The translations under genes and the position numbers were made by a program. Positions 24,894 to 33,929 of a stretch of DNA of 64,000 nucleotides are shown in pieces. Below the pieces are notes generated by a model. That model was not told the DNA's origin. It worked only from the letters and a program-made list of their open reading frames with translations, and ran no database searches. Location: contig NZ_JAHXBG010000003.1 of NCBI RefSeq assembly GCF_020103725.1, forward strand, positions 496,001 to 560,000, in the 5' to 3' direction. Position 1 is the stretch's first letter, and each line of letters starts with the position of its first letter. The stretch is from Hyalangium gracile. GTDB taxonomy: Bacteria > Myxococcota > Myxococcia > Myxococcales > Myxococcaceae.

Positions 24894-27245
24894 GTGAGCG
24901 CTCAGCCCTCCGTCCTCCAGGTCGTCATCCTCCGCGACGGGCTGCTCGTCGGCACGGAGGTCTTCGTCCCTGGCACCTACGCCATCGGCTCGGATCCGTC
25001 CTCGGATCTGCGGCTGGATGACGCGTCCATCGATTCGCGCCACGCCCTGCTGTACTTCCAGAACGGGCGCTCGGCCATCCAGGACGCCGGCTCCAACGGC
25101 GGCGTCTACGTCAACGGCCACCGCGTCACCGCGTGCGAGATCCGCTCCGTGGACGAGGTGCTCTGCGGCCCCTTCGTGCTGAAGACGCGCGTGCTCTCGC
25201 AGAAGCCCGCCGAGAAGCCGCCCCCGTCCCCCGAGGTGGCCGCCCTGCTCGGTGGCGCCTCGCCGCCCGCCGCGCCGCCGCCCCAGGCCGCCGTCCATCC
25301 GCTCCGGCCTCCTCCGGCGGCGACGATGCCCGCGCGCCCTGCTCCGCAGCCGGCCCCGGGCCCGACGCCCGGCGAGCTGATGGCCTCCACGGTCGCCACC
25401 GGCTACGCGCCCCAGAACGCCCCCCGAGGCCCGGCGCCGCAGGCCGCCGTCGTCCCCATGCCGCAGCCCGCCGCGCAGCGAGGCCCTCCGGCCGCCGCCT
25501 CGCGCGGAGGCCCCGCCGTGGCCCACGCCCCACGCCCCGCGCCCGCGGTGATGCCCGTGCAGTCCGCGCCGGCCGCGCCCGTGCCCGCCAACACGGTGCC
25601 CTCCGCGCGCCGCCGCGCCACCCAGGACGTGATGCCGGCGGCGGACGCAGGCCCCGCCATCCAGCTGGCGGATGATCTCTTCGGAGACCTGCTGCCCGAG
25701 CCGGCGCAGCCGCAGGCGGAGGAGCCCCTCTTCACCGACGCCGCGCCGCAGGCTCCGGTGGCTCGACCCGCGCCGCGCCAGGCGCCGGCCCCGGCCCCTG
25801 CACCGGCACCCATCGCCCGAGCGGCCTCGCACGGCTCACACGCCCCCAGCGAGCTGCCGCCGGATCCGCCCCGCCCCACGCACGCCCCCAGCCTGGGGCC
25901 CGGCAAGGGCAAGACGCAGCTCTACCTGGAGCTGTACTGGGGCGGAATCCGCCGCGAGGCCCGCAGCTTCCAGGGCGGCAAGGAGCCCCTGAAGACCACC
26001 GGCGAAGAGAAGACCGCCATGCCGCTGTGGGGCTTCTCGCTGCCCGAGGAGGGCTTCACGCTCGCCGAGTCCCTCAACGGCGCCTACCGCCTCTACGTGC
26101 CCCCCGGCTCCACGGTGGAGAAGGCCAACTCCGGCGGCCGCTACACGCCGGTGCAGCTCACCGCGCTCGAGGCCGACGGCACGCGCCGCTTCATCACCCT
26201 GCGTGACGGCAGCGCCGCCCGCCTGAGCCAGGGACAGATGTCGCTGGTGGCCTACGCGGCGCCCAAGCCCGAGAAGGTGTGGGTCAACCCGCTCTCGGGC
26301 CTGCCGTGGCTGGCGCTGGCGTGCTTCTTCCTCTTCGGTGGTGCCTTCGGCGCCTTCGTCGTGCTCAGGCCGCAGTCGCCCGAGTCCCCGGACTTCCAGC
26401 AGAAGAACCTCCCGCCCGTCGCCCTGCGCCTGCTGGCGCCGGAGCCGAAGAAGAAGGAGGAGGCCAAGAAGAAGCTGGAGGCCATCAAGGAGAAGGCCAA
26501 GACGGCCGAGAAGAAGCCGGAGAAGGCCGTCGAGAAGCCCAAGGTGGTGGAGAAGACGCCGCCTCCCAAGCAGAAGGAGGTGGCCCCGCCGCCTCCGCCC
26601 GAGTCCAAGGCCCTCAAGGCGCTGGCCAAGCTGTCGGCCGCCGGCCCGGCCACCAATGACGTGCTGGCCGCGGTGGACAAGCTGGGCAGCGGCCCGGGCA
26701 GCAAGAACGTGAAGACATCCAACTACAAGCTGTCGGGCCTCATCGGCAAGGCGCCCATCGCCAACGCGGGCCTGGGCACCTTCGGCCTGGGCGGCGGCGG
26801 CAAGGGCGGCGGCGCCACGCTCGGCGCGGAGCTGCTGCGCGGCAAGGGCGGCGGCGGCATCGGAGCGCTCGGCGCGGGCGGCGTGGGCAAGGGCCAGGTG
26901 GGCGGCGTGGTGACGCGCGCCACCTCGCGCAGCGTCGCCGCGACGCAGGGCAGCATCGACCGCGAGGCCGTGGCCAAGGTCATCAACAGCCACCTGCAGG
27001 AGGTGTACGCCTGCTACGAGCGCGCCCTGCTCAAGGACACGGGCCTGGCCGGCAAGGTGGTGCTCGAGTGGACGATCGGCGGCAACGGGAGCGTGGTGGC
27101 AGCCAAGACCAAGTCCTCCACCCTGCGCAACGGCACCGTCGAGGCCTGTATCCTCAGCAGCCTGAAGAAGTGGACCTTCCCCGCTCCCAAGGGCGGCGTC
27201 GTCATCATCAGCTACCCGTTCATCTTCAACTCGGTCGGCTACTGA
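24894..27245 (+). CDS. FHA-domain AgmX/PglI-type (GltG/NfsG-like) inner-membrane protein
   Basis: A 783-aa protein. Residues 25-95 are an FHA phosphopeptide-binding domain (IGSDPSSDLRLDD, SRHALLY, NGGVYVNG). A long Pro/Ala linker follows, then a conserved segment at about 340-460, one transmembrane helix near 468-490, and a Lys/Glu/Pro-rich periplasmic stalk. A Gly-rich stretch then leads to a C-terminal AgmX/PglI TonB-like domain (VINSHLQEVYACYERALL, LKKWTFPAPKGG). This is the architecture of the GltG/NfsG/PglI proteins that link inner-membrane motors to outer-membrane parts in gliding and spore-coat assembly. GTG start with AGGGAG upstream. Confidence 0.85.
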   Translation: MSAQPSVLQVVILRDGLLVGTEVFVPGTYAIGSDPSSDLRLDDASIDSRHALLYFQNGRSAIQDAGSNGGVYVNGHRVTACEIRSVDEVLCGPFVLKTRVLSQKPAEKPPPSPEVAALLGGASPPAAPPPQAAVHPLRPPPAATMPARPAPQPAPGPTPGELMASTVATGYAPQNAPRGPAPQAAVVPMPQPAAQRGPPAAASRGGPAVAHAPRPAPAVMPVQSAPAAPVPANTVPSARRRATQDVMPAADAGPAIQLADDLFGDLLPEPAQPQAEEPLFTDAAPQAPVARPAPRQAPAPAPAPAPIARAASHGSHAPSELPPDPPRPTHAPSLGPGKGKTQLYLELYWGGIRREARSFQGGKEPLKTTGEEKTAMPLWGFSLPEEGFTLAESLNGAYRLYVPPGSTVEKANSGGRYTPVQLTALEADGTRRFITLRDGSAARLSQGQMSLVAYAAPKPEKVWVNPLSGLPWLALACFFLFGGAFGAFVVLRPQSPESPDFQQKNLPPVALRLLAPEPKKKEEAKKKLEAIKEKAKTAEKKPEKAVEKPKVVEKTPPPKQKEVAPPPPPESKALKALAKLSAAGPATNDVLAAVDKLGSGPGSKNVKTSNYKLSGLIGKAPIANAGLGTFGLGGGGKGGGATLGAELLRGKGGGGIGALGAGGVGKGQVGGVVTRATSRSVAATQGSIDREAVAKVINSHLQEVYACYERALLKDTGLAGKVVLEWTIGGNGSVVAAKTKSSTLRNGTVEACILSSLKKWTFPAPKGGVVIISYPFIFNSVGY

Positions 27246-27264
27246 GGCGGATTCCTCCGCCTCA
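27243..27264 (+). promoter_or_regulatory. Intra-operon hairpin including a stop codon
   Basis: TGAGGCGGA (27243-27251) and TCCGCCTCA (27256-27264) form a perfect 9-bp stem with a TTCC loop. The stem contains the TGA of the FHA/AgmX-like gene and sits 30 bp before the next start. With no T-run it is more likely to protect the mRNA end or reduce downstream expression than to stop transcription fully. Confidence 0.55.
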
Positions 27265-27294
27265 GGCCGTCCTCACGACCGGACAGTCCCCATC

Positions 27295-27930
27295 GTGCGA
27301 TACGCCCTGCTTCTCCTTCTGTCCCTGGCTCCCGGCCTCGCGCTCGCGCAGGCCGAGGCGCTCGAGAACCCTGGCACCACCTCGGCCGTGCAGGATCGGC
27401 TGTACCAGCTCAACCACGAGCTGATGCTCGGCCTCGGCGTGCTGCCGGCCGACGCCTTCTACAAGGGCTACTACGCCGGGCTCAGCTACACCTACCACTT
27501 CAGCGATCACTTCGCGTGGCAGGTGGGCCGGGGCGGCTACAGCTACAACGTGAAGACGAGCCTGCGCCGCCAGCTCGAGCGCGACTTCGGCGTGGCCCCC
27601 ACCGACACCTCCTTCGAGGACGAGGTGCAGTGGTTCGTGGGCTCGGACGTGATGTGGAGCCCCTTCTACGGCAAGACGTCCATCCTCAACCAGAAGGTGC
27701 TGCACTTCGAGGCCTTCCTGCTGGGTGGCGCCACCGTCTTCAAGCTCAACCGGGAGGGCGGCTTCCGCCCCGGCGCCAACGTGGGCCTGGGCCTGCGCGT
27801 CTTCAAGAGCAACCACATCTCCTTCCGGCTGGACGTGACGAACAACGTCGTCTTCGCCGGCGCCTCCCGCATCATCAACATCCCCTCGATCCAGCTCGCG
27901 ACCGCACTCAACTTCGGCGCCACGGAATGA
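27295..27930 (+). CDS. Outer-membrane beta-barrel protein (GltH/NfsH-like)
   Basis: A 211-aa protein with signal peptide (LAPGLALAQA). Alternating hydrophobic strands such as YYAGLSYTYHFSDHFAWQVG and ANVGLGLRVFKSNHISFRLDVTN suggest a small eight-strand barrel. It follows the AgmX/PglI-type gene, as gltH and nfsH follow gltG and nfsG. It probably forms the outer-membrane end of the complex. The start is a GTG without a clear ribosome-binding site; the stop overlaps the next ATG. Confidence 0.78.
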   Translation: MRYALLLLLSLAPGLALAQAEALENPGTTSAVQDRLYQLNHELMLGLGVLPADAFYKGYYAGLSYTYHFSDHFAWQVGRGGYSYNVKTSLRRQLERDFGVAPTDTSFEDEVQWFVGSDVMWSPFYGKTSILNQKVLHFEAFLLGGATVFKLNREGGFRPGANVGLGLRVFKSNHISFRLDVTNNVVFAGASRIINIPSIQLATALNFGATE

Positions 27931-29546
27931 TGCCCCGCAAACTGCTCGCCGCGCTCAGCAGCGCCGCGCTCCTCGCCCTCCCTGTCACCTCCCGGGCTGG
28001 CGCTCCTCCCGCCACGCCCGCGCCGGCCCCCGCCGCGCCCGCCGCGGCTCCGGCCACGGCTCCGGCCAACGCCACCAATGCGCCCGCGCCCGCCGCGGAC
28101 GCCAGCAAGCCCGCGCCCGCCGAGGGCCAGGCCGCCGCTCCCAAGCCGGAGGAGGCTCCCCCTCCCCCGCCGCCGGAGAAGGTGGACCCCAAGCTCTTCG
28201 ACGAGGCCCTGGCGGACTACTTCGACGGCGATCCCCGCGCCGCCGCCGGGCCGCTGTACGCCTGGCTGTCGGCCGCGCCGAAGACGGACGACAACTACGC
28301 CTGGGGGCAGTACTTCCTGGCGCGCAGCCTCATCGATCTCGGCCTCACCCACGCGGGCGCCGTGTACCTGGCCCGCATCGCCCGTGAGCGCACCAACCCC
28401 AACGTGCTGCCCCGCGCGCTGGAGCTGCTCAAGTCGCTGACGGACAAGCCGCACGACGAGGTGATGATCGACGAGCAGGTGTTCGCCGCGCTGGACCTGG
28501 GCTTCCTGGAGCAGGAGGCCGGCGCCTACGTGCACTACCAGCAGGGCCTGGTGGACCTGCGCGTGGGCAACGAGCGCTGGGCCAACACCCACTTCTCCAA
28601 GCTGGACGAGGGCAGCGCCGAGGCCAGCCGCGCGAAGTTCGTCCTGCTCGTCACCCGCCTGAAGACAGTGAAGGAGCCCTCGGAGGAGCTGGTCAACGAC
28701 TTCCTGGCGCTCTCCAAGGACGAGAAGCTCACCCGCGAGGCGCGCAACGAGGCGGCGCTCGCGGTGGCCCGCCTGCGCTACGAGCGCAAGGACTACAAGG
28801 GCGCGCTGGAGGCCTACTCCCTGGTGCAGCTGCCCGAGCTGGATCCGGGCCGCGCCACGCTCTACCTGGAGGAGGCGTGGACGCGCTACAAGATGGGCGA
28901 GCTGCGCGCCGCGCTGGGCATCCTCACCACGCTGGACGCGCCCTCCTTCCGCGACGAGTTCCTCCCGGACAAGTACCTGCTGCGCGCCCTCATCTTCCGG
29001 GACCTGTGCCACTACCTGCCCGCCAAGCGCTCCGCCAAGGAGCTGACGCGGCGCTTCGCGGACTCGCTGGACGCCATCGCCGAGCGGGATGACCTGACGC
29101 AGGACCTGCGCCTGCGCCGGGCCGCCGAGTCCCACGGCTCCACCCGCCGCGCCGCGCGCTTCAAGGGGCTGCTGGAGCTGGAGTCCGAGCGCCTGGGCCG
29201 CTTCGCCGGCAGCTTCGGAGACCGGCTCCAGTCGCACCTGACGAAGCTCTACGCCCTGTCCCTGGGCGAGGCCGAGCGCGTCTACCAGGCGCGGCTCACC
29301 GAGGCCGTGCGCCAGGAGGCCGACACGCTGCTGCGCGCCGCCGAGCAGGTCCGCCTCATGGAGTACGAGGTGGGCCTCAAGCTCTACGAGCGCGTGAAGA
29401 AGGGCTCGAAGATCGTGCTGCCGCCCGAGGAGGAGCTGCTCAAGCCCTCCCAGGTCGCCTTCCGGTTCGAGGGCGAGTACTGGAACGACGAGCTGAAGTC
29501 CTACCGGGTCCGCATCGACAGTCGTTGCATCGAGGAAAACCAATGA
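27927..29546 (+). CDS. Exported helical-repeat (TPR-like) protein, 539 aa
   Basis: Signal peptide (cleavage near TSRAG), an Ala/Pro-rich linker to residue 80, then alpha-helical repeats of TPR type to the end (for example YFLARSLIDLGLTHAGAVYLARIA and AALAVARLRYERKDYKGALEAY). It is coupled to the genes on both sides by ATGA overlaps, at 27927 and 29543. In Glt/Nfs systems periplasmic TPR proteins bridge the inner- and outer-membrane parts. I cannot assign it to one named component. Confidence 0.75.
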   Translation: MMPRKLLAALSSAALLALPVTSRAGAPPATPAPAPAAPAAAPATAPANATNAPAPAADASKPAPAEGQAAAPKPEEAPPPPPPEKVDPKLFDEALADYFDGDPRAAAGPLYAWLSAAPKTDDNYAWGQYFLARSLIDLGLTHAGAVYLARIARERTNPNVLPRALELLKSLTDKPHDEVMIDEQVFAALDLGFLEQEAGAYVHYQQGLVDLRVGNERWANTHFSKLDEGSAEASRAKFVLLVTRLKTVKEPSEELVNDFLALSKDEKLTREARNEAALAVARLRYERKDYKGALEAYSLVQLPELDPGRATLYLEEAWTRYKMGELRAALGILTTLDAPSFRDEFLPDKYLLRALIFRDLCHYLPAKRSAKELTRRFADSLDAIAERDDLTQDLRLRRAAESHGSTRRAARFKGLLELESERLGRFAGSFGDRLQSHLTKLYALSLGEAERVYQARLTEAVRQEADTLLRAAEQVRLMEYEVGLKLYERVKKGSKIVLPPEEELLKPSQVAFRFEGEYWNDELKSYRVRIDSRCIEENQ

Positions 29547-32500
29547 CCGGGCAGTTGACGGGGATCATCACCGCGGCGCTGCTGGCCGCGAGCTCCGCCG
29601 GGCCTCAGCGCCTGGACCGGAACCTCAACCCCATCGTCTCCAAGGCGAAGGAGCGCGAGGAGCTCATCACCAAGCTCAAGCGGGACATCTTCAAGGTGGA
29701 CCGCGCCATCGGCGAGACGGAGAAGCTCATCTCCAAGAGCCGCAACGCGCCCTACCTGCCGGACCTGCAGTTCCGGCTGGCCGAGCTCTACGTCGAGAAG
29801 AGCCGCTACGTGTACTACCTGCAGGCCGAGCAGCGGCCGGAGGGGGCCTCGGGCGCCATCGTCTCTCCGGAGACGCGGCTGATGAAGAACAAGGCGGTGC
29901 AGCTCTACCTGCGCCTGCTGCGCGAGTACCCGGACTTCCACGACGGCGACAAGGTGACGTTCTACCTGGCGCACGAGCAGCGCGAGCTGGGCACCTTCGA
30001 CGAGATGCTCAAGACGCTGGGGGACCTCATCCGCAAGTACCCCACCAGCCCGCTGCGGCTGGAGGCCGAGCAGATCATCGGCGACTACCACTTCGACAAG
30101 GCGGACCTGGTGGAGGCGGAGAAGCACTACACCGCCATCCTCGCCCAGCCCCCGTCGCCGGTGCATGACCTGGCCCGCTACAAGATGGGCTGGATCCGGG
30201 TGAACCAGGCCAAGCACGCCGAGGCCGTGGTCTTCTTCGAGGCCGCCGCCGCCAGCGAGCCGCTGCCGGGCGTGGACGCCAAGAAGGCGCTCAACGTCAA
30301 GCGCGAGGCGCTGCTGGACCTGGTCTACAGCTACACCGAGGCCAAGCCGGCCAAGGGCGCGCTCAACTACTTCGAGAAGCTGAGCGACAGCCGCGCCACG
30401 TTCGCGCTGGCGCTGGACAAGCTGGGCAACCGCTACTTCATCAAGCAGCAGTACGAGTGGGCCATCCCCGCGCTGCGCAAGCTGATGGAGATCCAGTTCG
30501 ACCCGGAGCTGGACCTGGAGCGCGGCCAGAAGCTCTATGACGCGCTGAAGGCCTCCAAGGGCAAGGTGATGCCGGAGCCGCAGGACATCCGCTTCCTGGT
30601 GCGCGCCGCGGTGCAGAGCAAGACGGACCCCGAGCTGGACGGCACCGAGCGCAAGAAGCAGCTCGCGGAGCTGGAGGAGATGTCGCGCGACCTCTCCACC
30701 CAGCTGCACCTGGCCGCCCAGAAGAAGAACGACAAGGCGATGTTCATCACCGCGGCCACCGCCTACCGCGAGTACCTGAGCCTGTTCCGCCCCGACCAGT
30801 ACGTGCGGCCCATCATGAAGAACCGCGCGGACGCGCTCTTCGAGGCGGGCAGCTTCCCCGAGGCCGGGCGCCAGTTCGAGGAGCTGGCCCGCTACGAGGA
30901 GAAGGCGAAGCAGCGGGACGAGAAGGCCATCGACGCCGCCATGTACGGCGCCCTGCTGTCCCACTTCTCCACCGTGAAGCCGGAGGAAGCCGCCAAGCGC
31001 ACCACCTTCGAGGTGGCGGACGCGCGCCAGGCCCTCAAGGTGCTGGGCTCCAACTACGTCACGCGCTTCCCCCAGAGCCCCAACGTGCTCGAGGTGAAGT
31101 TCAACATCGCCCGCGCCTACTACGAGGACGGCGACTACCCGAAGGCCTCCGAGCTCTTCACCGCCTTCGCCCTGGCCCACCCGCAGCACAAGGACGCCGC
31201 CGTCGCCGGCAACCTCGCGCTCGACAGCCTGCGGCAGATCAACGACTTCAAGGGCCTGGAGGCCACGGGCAAGAAGTTCCTCGGCACCGCCCTGCCCGCG
31301 AAGTTCCAGGACGACGTGAAGAAGATCCTCGCCCAGAGCAAGGCCGAGGCGCTGGATGAGCTGGCCCTCAAGAGCGCCGAGGAGACGGGCGACGTCATCA
31401 CCGGCCTGCTCAAGGTGGCCGACGAGAACAAGAACTCGGAGATCGGCGAGAAGGCCCTCTACGGCGCCTTCACCGCCGCGCGCGAGAAGCGGGATTTGAC
31501 CAACGCGAGGGACCTCGGCAACCGGCTGATGAACGAGTACCCCAAGAGCCAGTACCTCTCGGACGTGCTGCTGACGCTGGGCCGGTACTCGGCGGAGGCC
31601 GGCTCGTTCGGCGAGGCGGCCGAGTGGTTCGACAAGGTGGGCCAGAAGCTCGGCAGCGACGTGGCCGGCCTGGACGGCTACCTGTCCGCCGCCAAGCTGC
31701 GCATGGCCATGGGTGACTACAAGGAGGCGGCCAAGAGCCTGGAGACGGCCTCCGCCAACGCCGGCGCTCGCAAGGGCGAGGTGCTGGTGCTGCTGGCCGA
31801 GGCCCACCTCAAGCAGAAGGACTACGCCGCCGCCCGCCGCGCCGCGGAGAGCGCGCTGGCCCTGGACAAGACGAGCACCGGCGCCGCCGCCGTCATCGCC
31901 GAGGTGCAGGCCACCACCGCGCCGAACGAGCCGCCCGACAAGCTCATCTCCACCCTCACCACCGCGGTGCAGGGCCCCAACGGGCAGACGGAGGAGGCCG
32001 CCAAGGGCCTGTGGTTCCTGGGAGAGATCCTCTACCGCGGCTACAAGGGCCTGGCGGCCGACAAGGTGGAGGAGAAGGTCGCCGCGCTGCAGGGCATGGA
32101 GGGCATCTACACGCAGGCCGCCTCGCTGGGCTACCCGGAGTGGGCGGTGGCCTCGCTGTGGAAGCTGGGCATGGCGTACTCGCACCTGGCGGACGTGGTG
32201 GACGCGACGCCGGCTCCGGCGGGCGCCTCCGCGGCCGACGTGAAGGCCTTCCAGCAGGCGGTGAAGGAGCAGGTGGCGCCGCTGCGTCAGCGCGCGGACG
32301 AGGCCTTCAAGGCATGCCTGGCCCGCGCCGAGCAGCTCGACGTGTTCAGCGCCGCGGTGGTGGGCTGCCGCTCGCGCACCGACACGGCGTCACTGCCGGT
32401 GCCCAACCCGGGCGCGCCCACGCGCAGCGCCTCGCTGGAGGAGGTGCGCAAGAAGGCCGAGGCCACGCTCACCGCCGAGGCGCTCGAGGCGCTGGGCATG

Positions 32501-32818
32501 GCGTACCTGGAGAACCGGCAGTACGGCCTGGCGCAGCTCACCTTCGGCCGCGTGACGGAGCTGCAGGACACGCGCGCCTCGGCGCACAGCGCGCTGGGCT
32601 GGGCGCTGCTCAACCAGGGTGACGCGATGAACGCGCGCGCCGCCTACGCCAAGGCGCTCGAGGCGGACCCGACGTACGGCAAGGCCCGCCTGAACCTGGC
32701 CGCCCTGCGCTGCCGCTTCGGCGACACCGAGGGCGCCAAGCGCGAGCTGTCCGTCCTCAAGGACATGGGCTCGCTGGGTGGACCGGACGTGGACGCGGGG
32801 TGGAAGGCGTGCAAGTGA
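29543..32818 (+). CDS. Large TPR protein, AgmU/GltD/NfsD-like
   Basis: A 1091-aa protein with a short signal-like N-terminus, then TPR/Sel1-like helical repeats over almost its whole length (for example FRLAELYVEKSRYVYYL, RLEAEQIIGDYHFDKADLVE, NIARAYYEDGDYPKASELFTAFA, YLENRQYGLAQLTFGRVTEL). Size, repeat content and location agree with the periplasmic scaffold AgmU/GltD of M. xanthus gliding, or its spore-coat paralogue NfsD. The ATG at 29543 overlaps the preceding stop, with GAGG nine bases upstream. A TTG at 29525 in frame is unlikely. Confidence 0.75.
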   Translation: MTGQLTGIITAALLAASSAGPQRLDRNLNPIVSKAKEREELITKLKRDIFKVDRAIGETEKLISKSRNAPYLPDLQFRLAELYVEKSRYVYYLQAEQRPEGASGAIVSPETRLMKNKAVQLYLRLLREYPDFHDGDKVTFYLAHEQRELGTFDEMLKTLGDLIRKYPTSPLRLEAEQIIGDYHFDKADLVEAEKHYTAILAQPPSPVHDLARYKMGWIRVNQAKHAEAVVFFEAAAASEPLPGVDAKKALNVKREALLDLVYSYTEAKPAKGALNYFEKLSDSRATFALALDKLGNRYFIKQQYEWAIPALRKLMEIQFDPELDLERGQKLYDALKASKGKVMPEPQDIRFLVRAAVQSKTDPELDGTERKKQLAELEEMSRDLSTQLHLAAQKKNDKAMFITAATAYREYLSLFRPDQYVRPIMKNRADALFEAGSFPEAGRQFEELARYEEKAKQRDEKAIDAAMYGALLSHFSTVKPEEAAKRTTFEVADARQALKVLGSNYVTRFPQSPNVLEVKFNIARAYYEDGDYPKASELFTAFALAHPQHKDAAVAGNLALDSLRQINDFKGLEATGKKFLGTALPAKFQDDVKKILAQSKAEALDELALKSAEETGDVITGLLKVADENKNSEIGEKALYGAFTAAREKRDLTNARDLGNRLMNEYPKSQYLSDVLLTLGRYSAEAGSFGEAAEWFDKVGQKLGSDVAGLDGYLSAAKLRMAMGDYKEAAKSLETASANAGARKGEVLVLLAEAHLKQKDYAAARRAAESALALDKTSTGAAAVIAEVQATTAPNEPPDKLISTLTTAVQGPNGQTEEAAKGLWFLGEILYRGYKGLAADKVEEKVAALQGMEGIYTQAASLGYPEWAVASLWKLGMAYSHLADVVDATPAPAGASAADVKAFQQAVKEQVAPLRQRADEAFKACLARAEQLDVFSAAVVGCRSRTDTASLPVPNPGAPTRSASLEEVRKKAEATLTAEALEALGMAYLENRQYGLAQLTFGRVTELQDTRASAHSALGWALLNQGDAMNARAAYAKALEADPTYGKARLNLAALRCRFGDTEGAKRELSVLKDMGSLGGPDVDAGWKACK

Positions 32819-33297
32819 GCCCGCGCATCCTCCCGGCCCTCGCACTGGCGGGCCTGCTCACCGGCTGCGGTCAGGGACCGCACCTGGAGGGCAGCGTCAC
32901 GCCGCTGCTGGATCTGCACTACGAGAAGGCGGAGGCCCTGGCCGACGAGGACGAGGCCTCCGTGCGCTTCCTCACCGCGCAGGGCTCCGGCGAGAACACC
33001 ATCCTCAAGGTCGCGGCGCGGCTGGACAGGCTCCAGCTCACGCCCGGCACTCCCATCGATCTGGCCGAGCTGCTCGGCGAGGAAGAGGACGCTCCGCAGC
33101 GCGGCACGGTGAGCCGCAGCGTGCTGGACGAGCCCGCGCGCGACTTCCCGCGCATCCTCCGGGGCACCCTCACCTTCGACGGGGCCCTCACCCCCGCCGC
33201 GAAGGTGCCGGGCAGCTTCCACGTCACTTTCGTCAACGGCACCGACGTCTACTCCGGCCGCACCATCTTCGGCCGTTTCGAGGCGACTGTTCCATGA
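32815..33297 (+). CDS. Small lipoprotein in the Glt/Nfs-like operon
   Basis: A 160-aa precursor with lipobox LTGC (Cys18). The mature part is beta-rich (ILKVAARLDRLQL, GTLTFDGALTPAAKVPGSFHVTFVNGT), consistent with a single sandwich domain. The GTG start overlaps the stop of the preceding gene (GTGA). No named family is recognised. Its position between the TPR scaffold and a coiled-coil lipoprotein suggests an outer-membrane inner-leaflet part of the same complex. Confidence 0.7.
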   Translation: MSPRILPALALAGLLTGCGQGPHLEGSVTPLLDLHYEKAEALADEDEASVRFLTAQGSGENTILKVAARLDRLQLTPGTPIDLAELLGEEEDAPQRGTVSRSVLDEPARDFPRILRGTLTFDGALTPAAKVPGSFHVTFVNGTDVYSGRTIFGRFEATVP

Positions 33298-33929
33298 AGC
33301 GCATCCTCCTGCTCACCCTTCCCCTGCTCGCCGCGTGTGGCCCGCGCTACGGCATGCGCGTGCCGGACGACATGGTGAAGAAGCTGCCCTACGAGACGCG
33401 CATCGAGCTGCTCGAGGCGGAGAACGACCTGGCGCTGGCCATCGACAAGGTGGACCAGGCCAGCAGTGAAATCCTGCGCGCCCGCGACAACATCCGCCGC
33501 GCCCGCTCCCGCGCCAGGGCCGCCGAGGACGAGCTGGATCGCGCCGAGGACAACGTCTCCAAGGAGGTGGCGCAGCTCACCATCGACGAGGCGGAAGCGC
33601 GCGTGGAGTACCTGCGCTCGCGCCAGCGCCTCAACGTGGCCCTGCTGGAGGTAGAGGAGCTGGCGCTGCGCTGCGCCTTCGCCCGCTTCGAGCTGGCGCG
33701 CGTGACGGCCGCTCGCAAGTCCAAGGTGGAGGGCAGCGAGGAGCTGGACCCCAAGGAGTTCGAGGCCCAGGTGGCCGAGTGCGACGCGGCGGTGAAGGAG
33801 GAGCGGGCCGACCTCGGCTCGGACACCGCCGAAGAGAAGGCCGCGCGTGAGGCGTGGGAGGCGAAGAAGGCGGCCCTGGCCAAGAAGACCTTCGACGCGA
33901 GAACCAGTCCCTACGTGGAGAACCTGTGA
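33294..33929 (+). CDS. Coiled-coil lipoprotein in the Glt/Nfs-like operon
   Basis: A 211-aa precursor with lipobox LAAC (Cys15). Residues 40-200 are almost continuous charged helix with heptads (ELLEAENDLALAIDKVDQAS, AEDELDRAEDNVSKEVAQL), so a long periplasmic coiled coil is expected. The start overlaps the preceding stop (ATGA) and the stop overlaps the next start (TGATG), so translation is coupled. A lipid-anchored rod would suit a spacer or tether in the periplasm. Confidence 0.75.
   Translation: MKRILLLTLPLLAACGPRYGMRVPDDMVKKLPYETRIELLEAENDLALAIDKVDQASSEILRARDNIRRARSRARAAEDELDRAEDNVSKEVAQLTIDEAEARVEYLRSRQRLNVALLEVEELALRCAFARFELARVTAARKSKVEGSEELDPKEFEAQVAECDAAVKEERADLGSDTAEEKAAREAWEAKKAALAKKTFDARTSPYVENL

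Noticed and set aside
29525-29543. TTG start at 29525 for the AgmU-like gene
   Set aside because: The ATG at 29543 has a GAGG site, overlaps the previous stop like its neighbours, and begins the signal-like segment.
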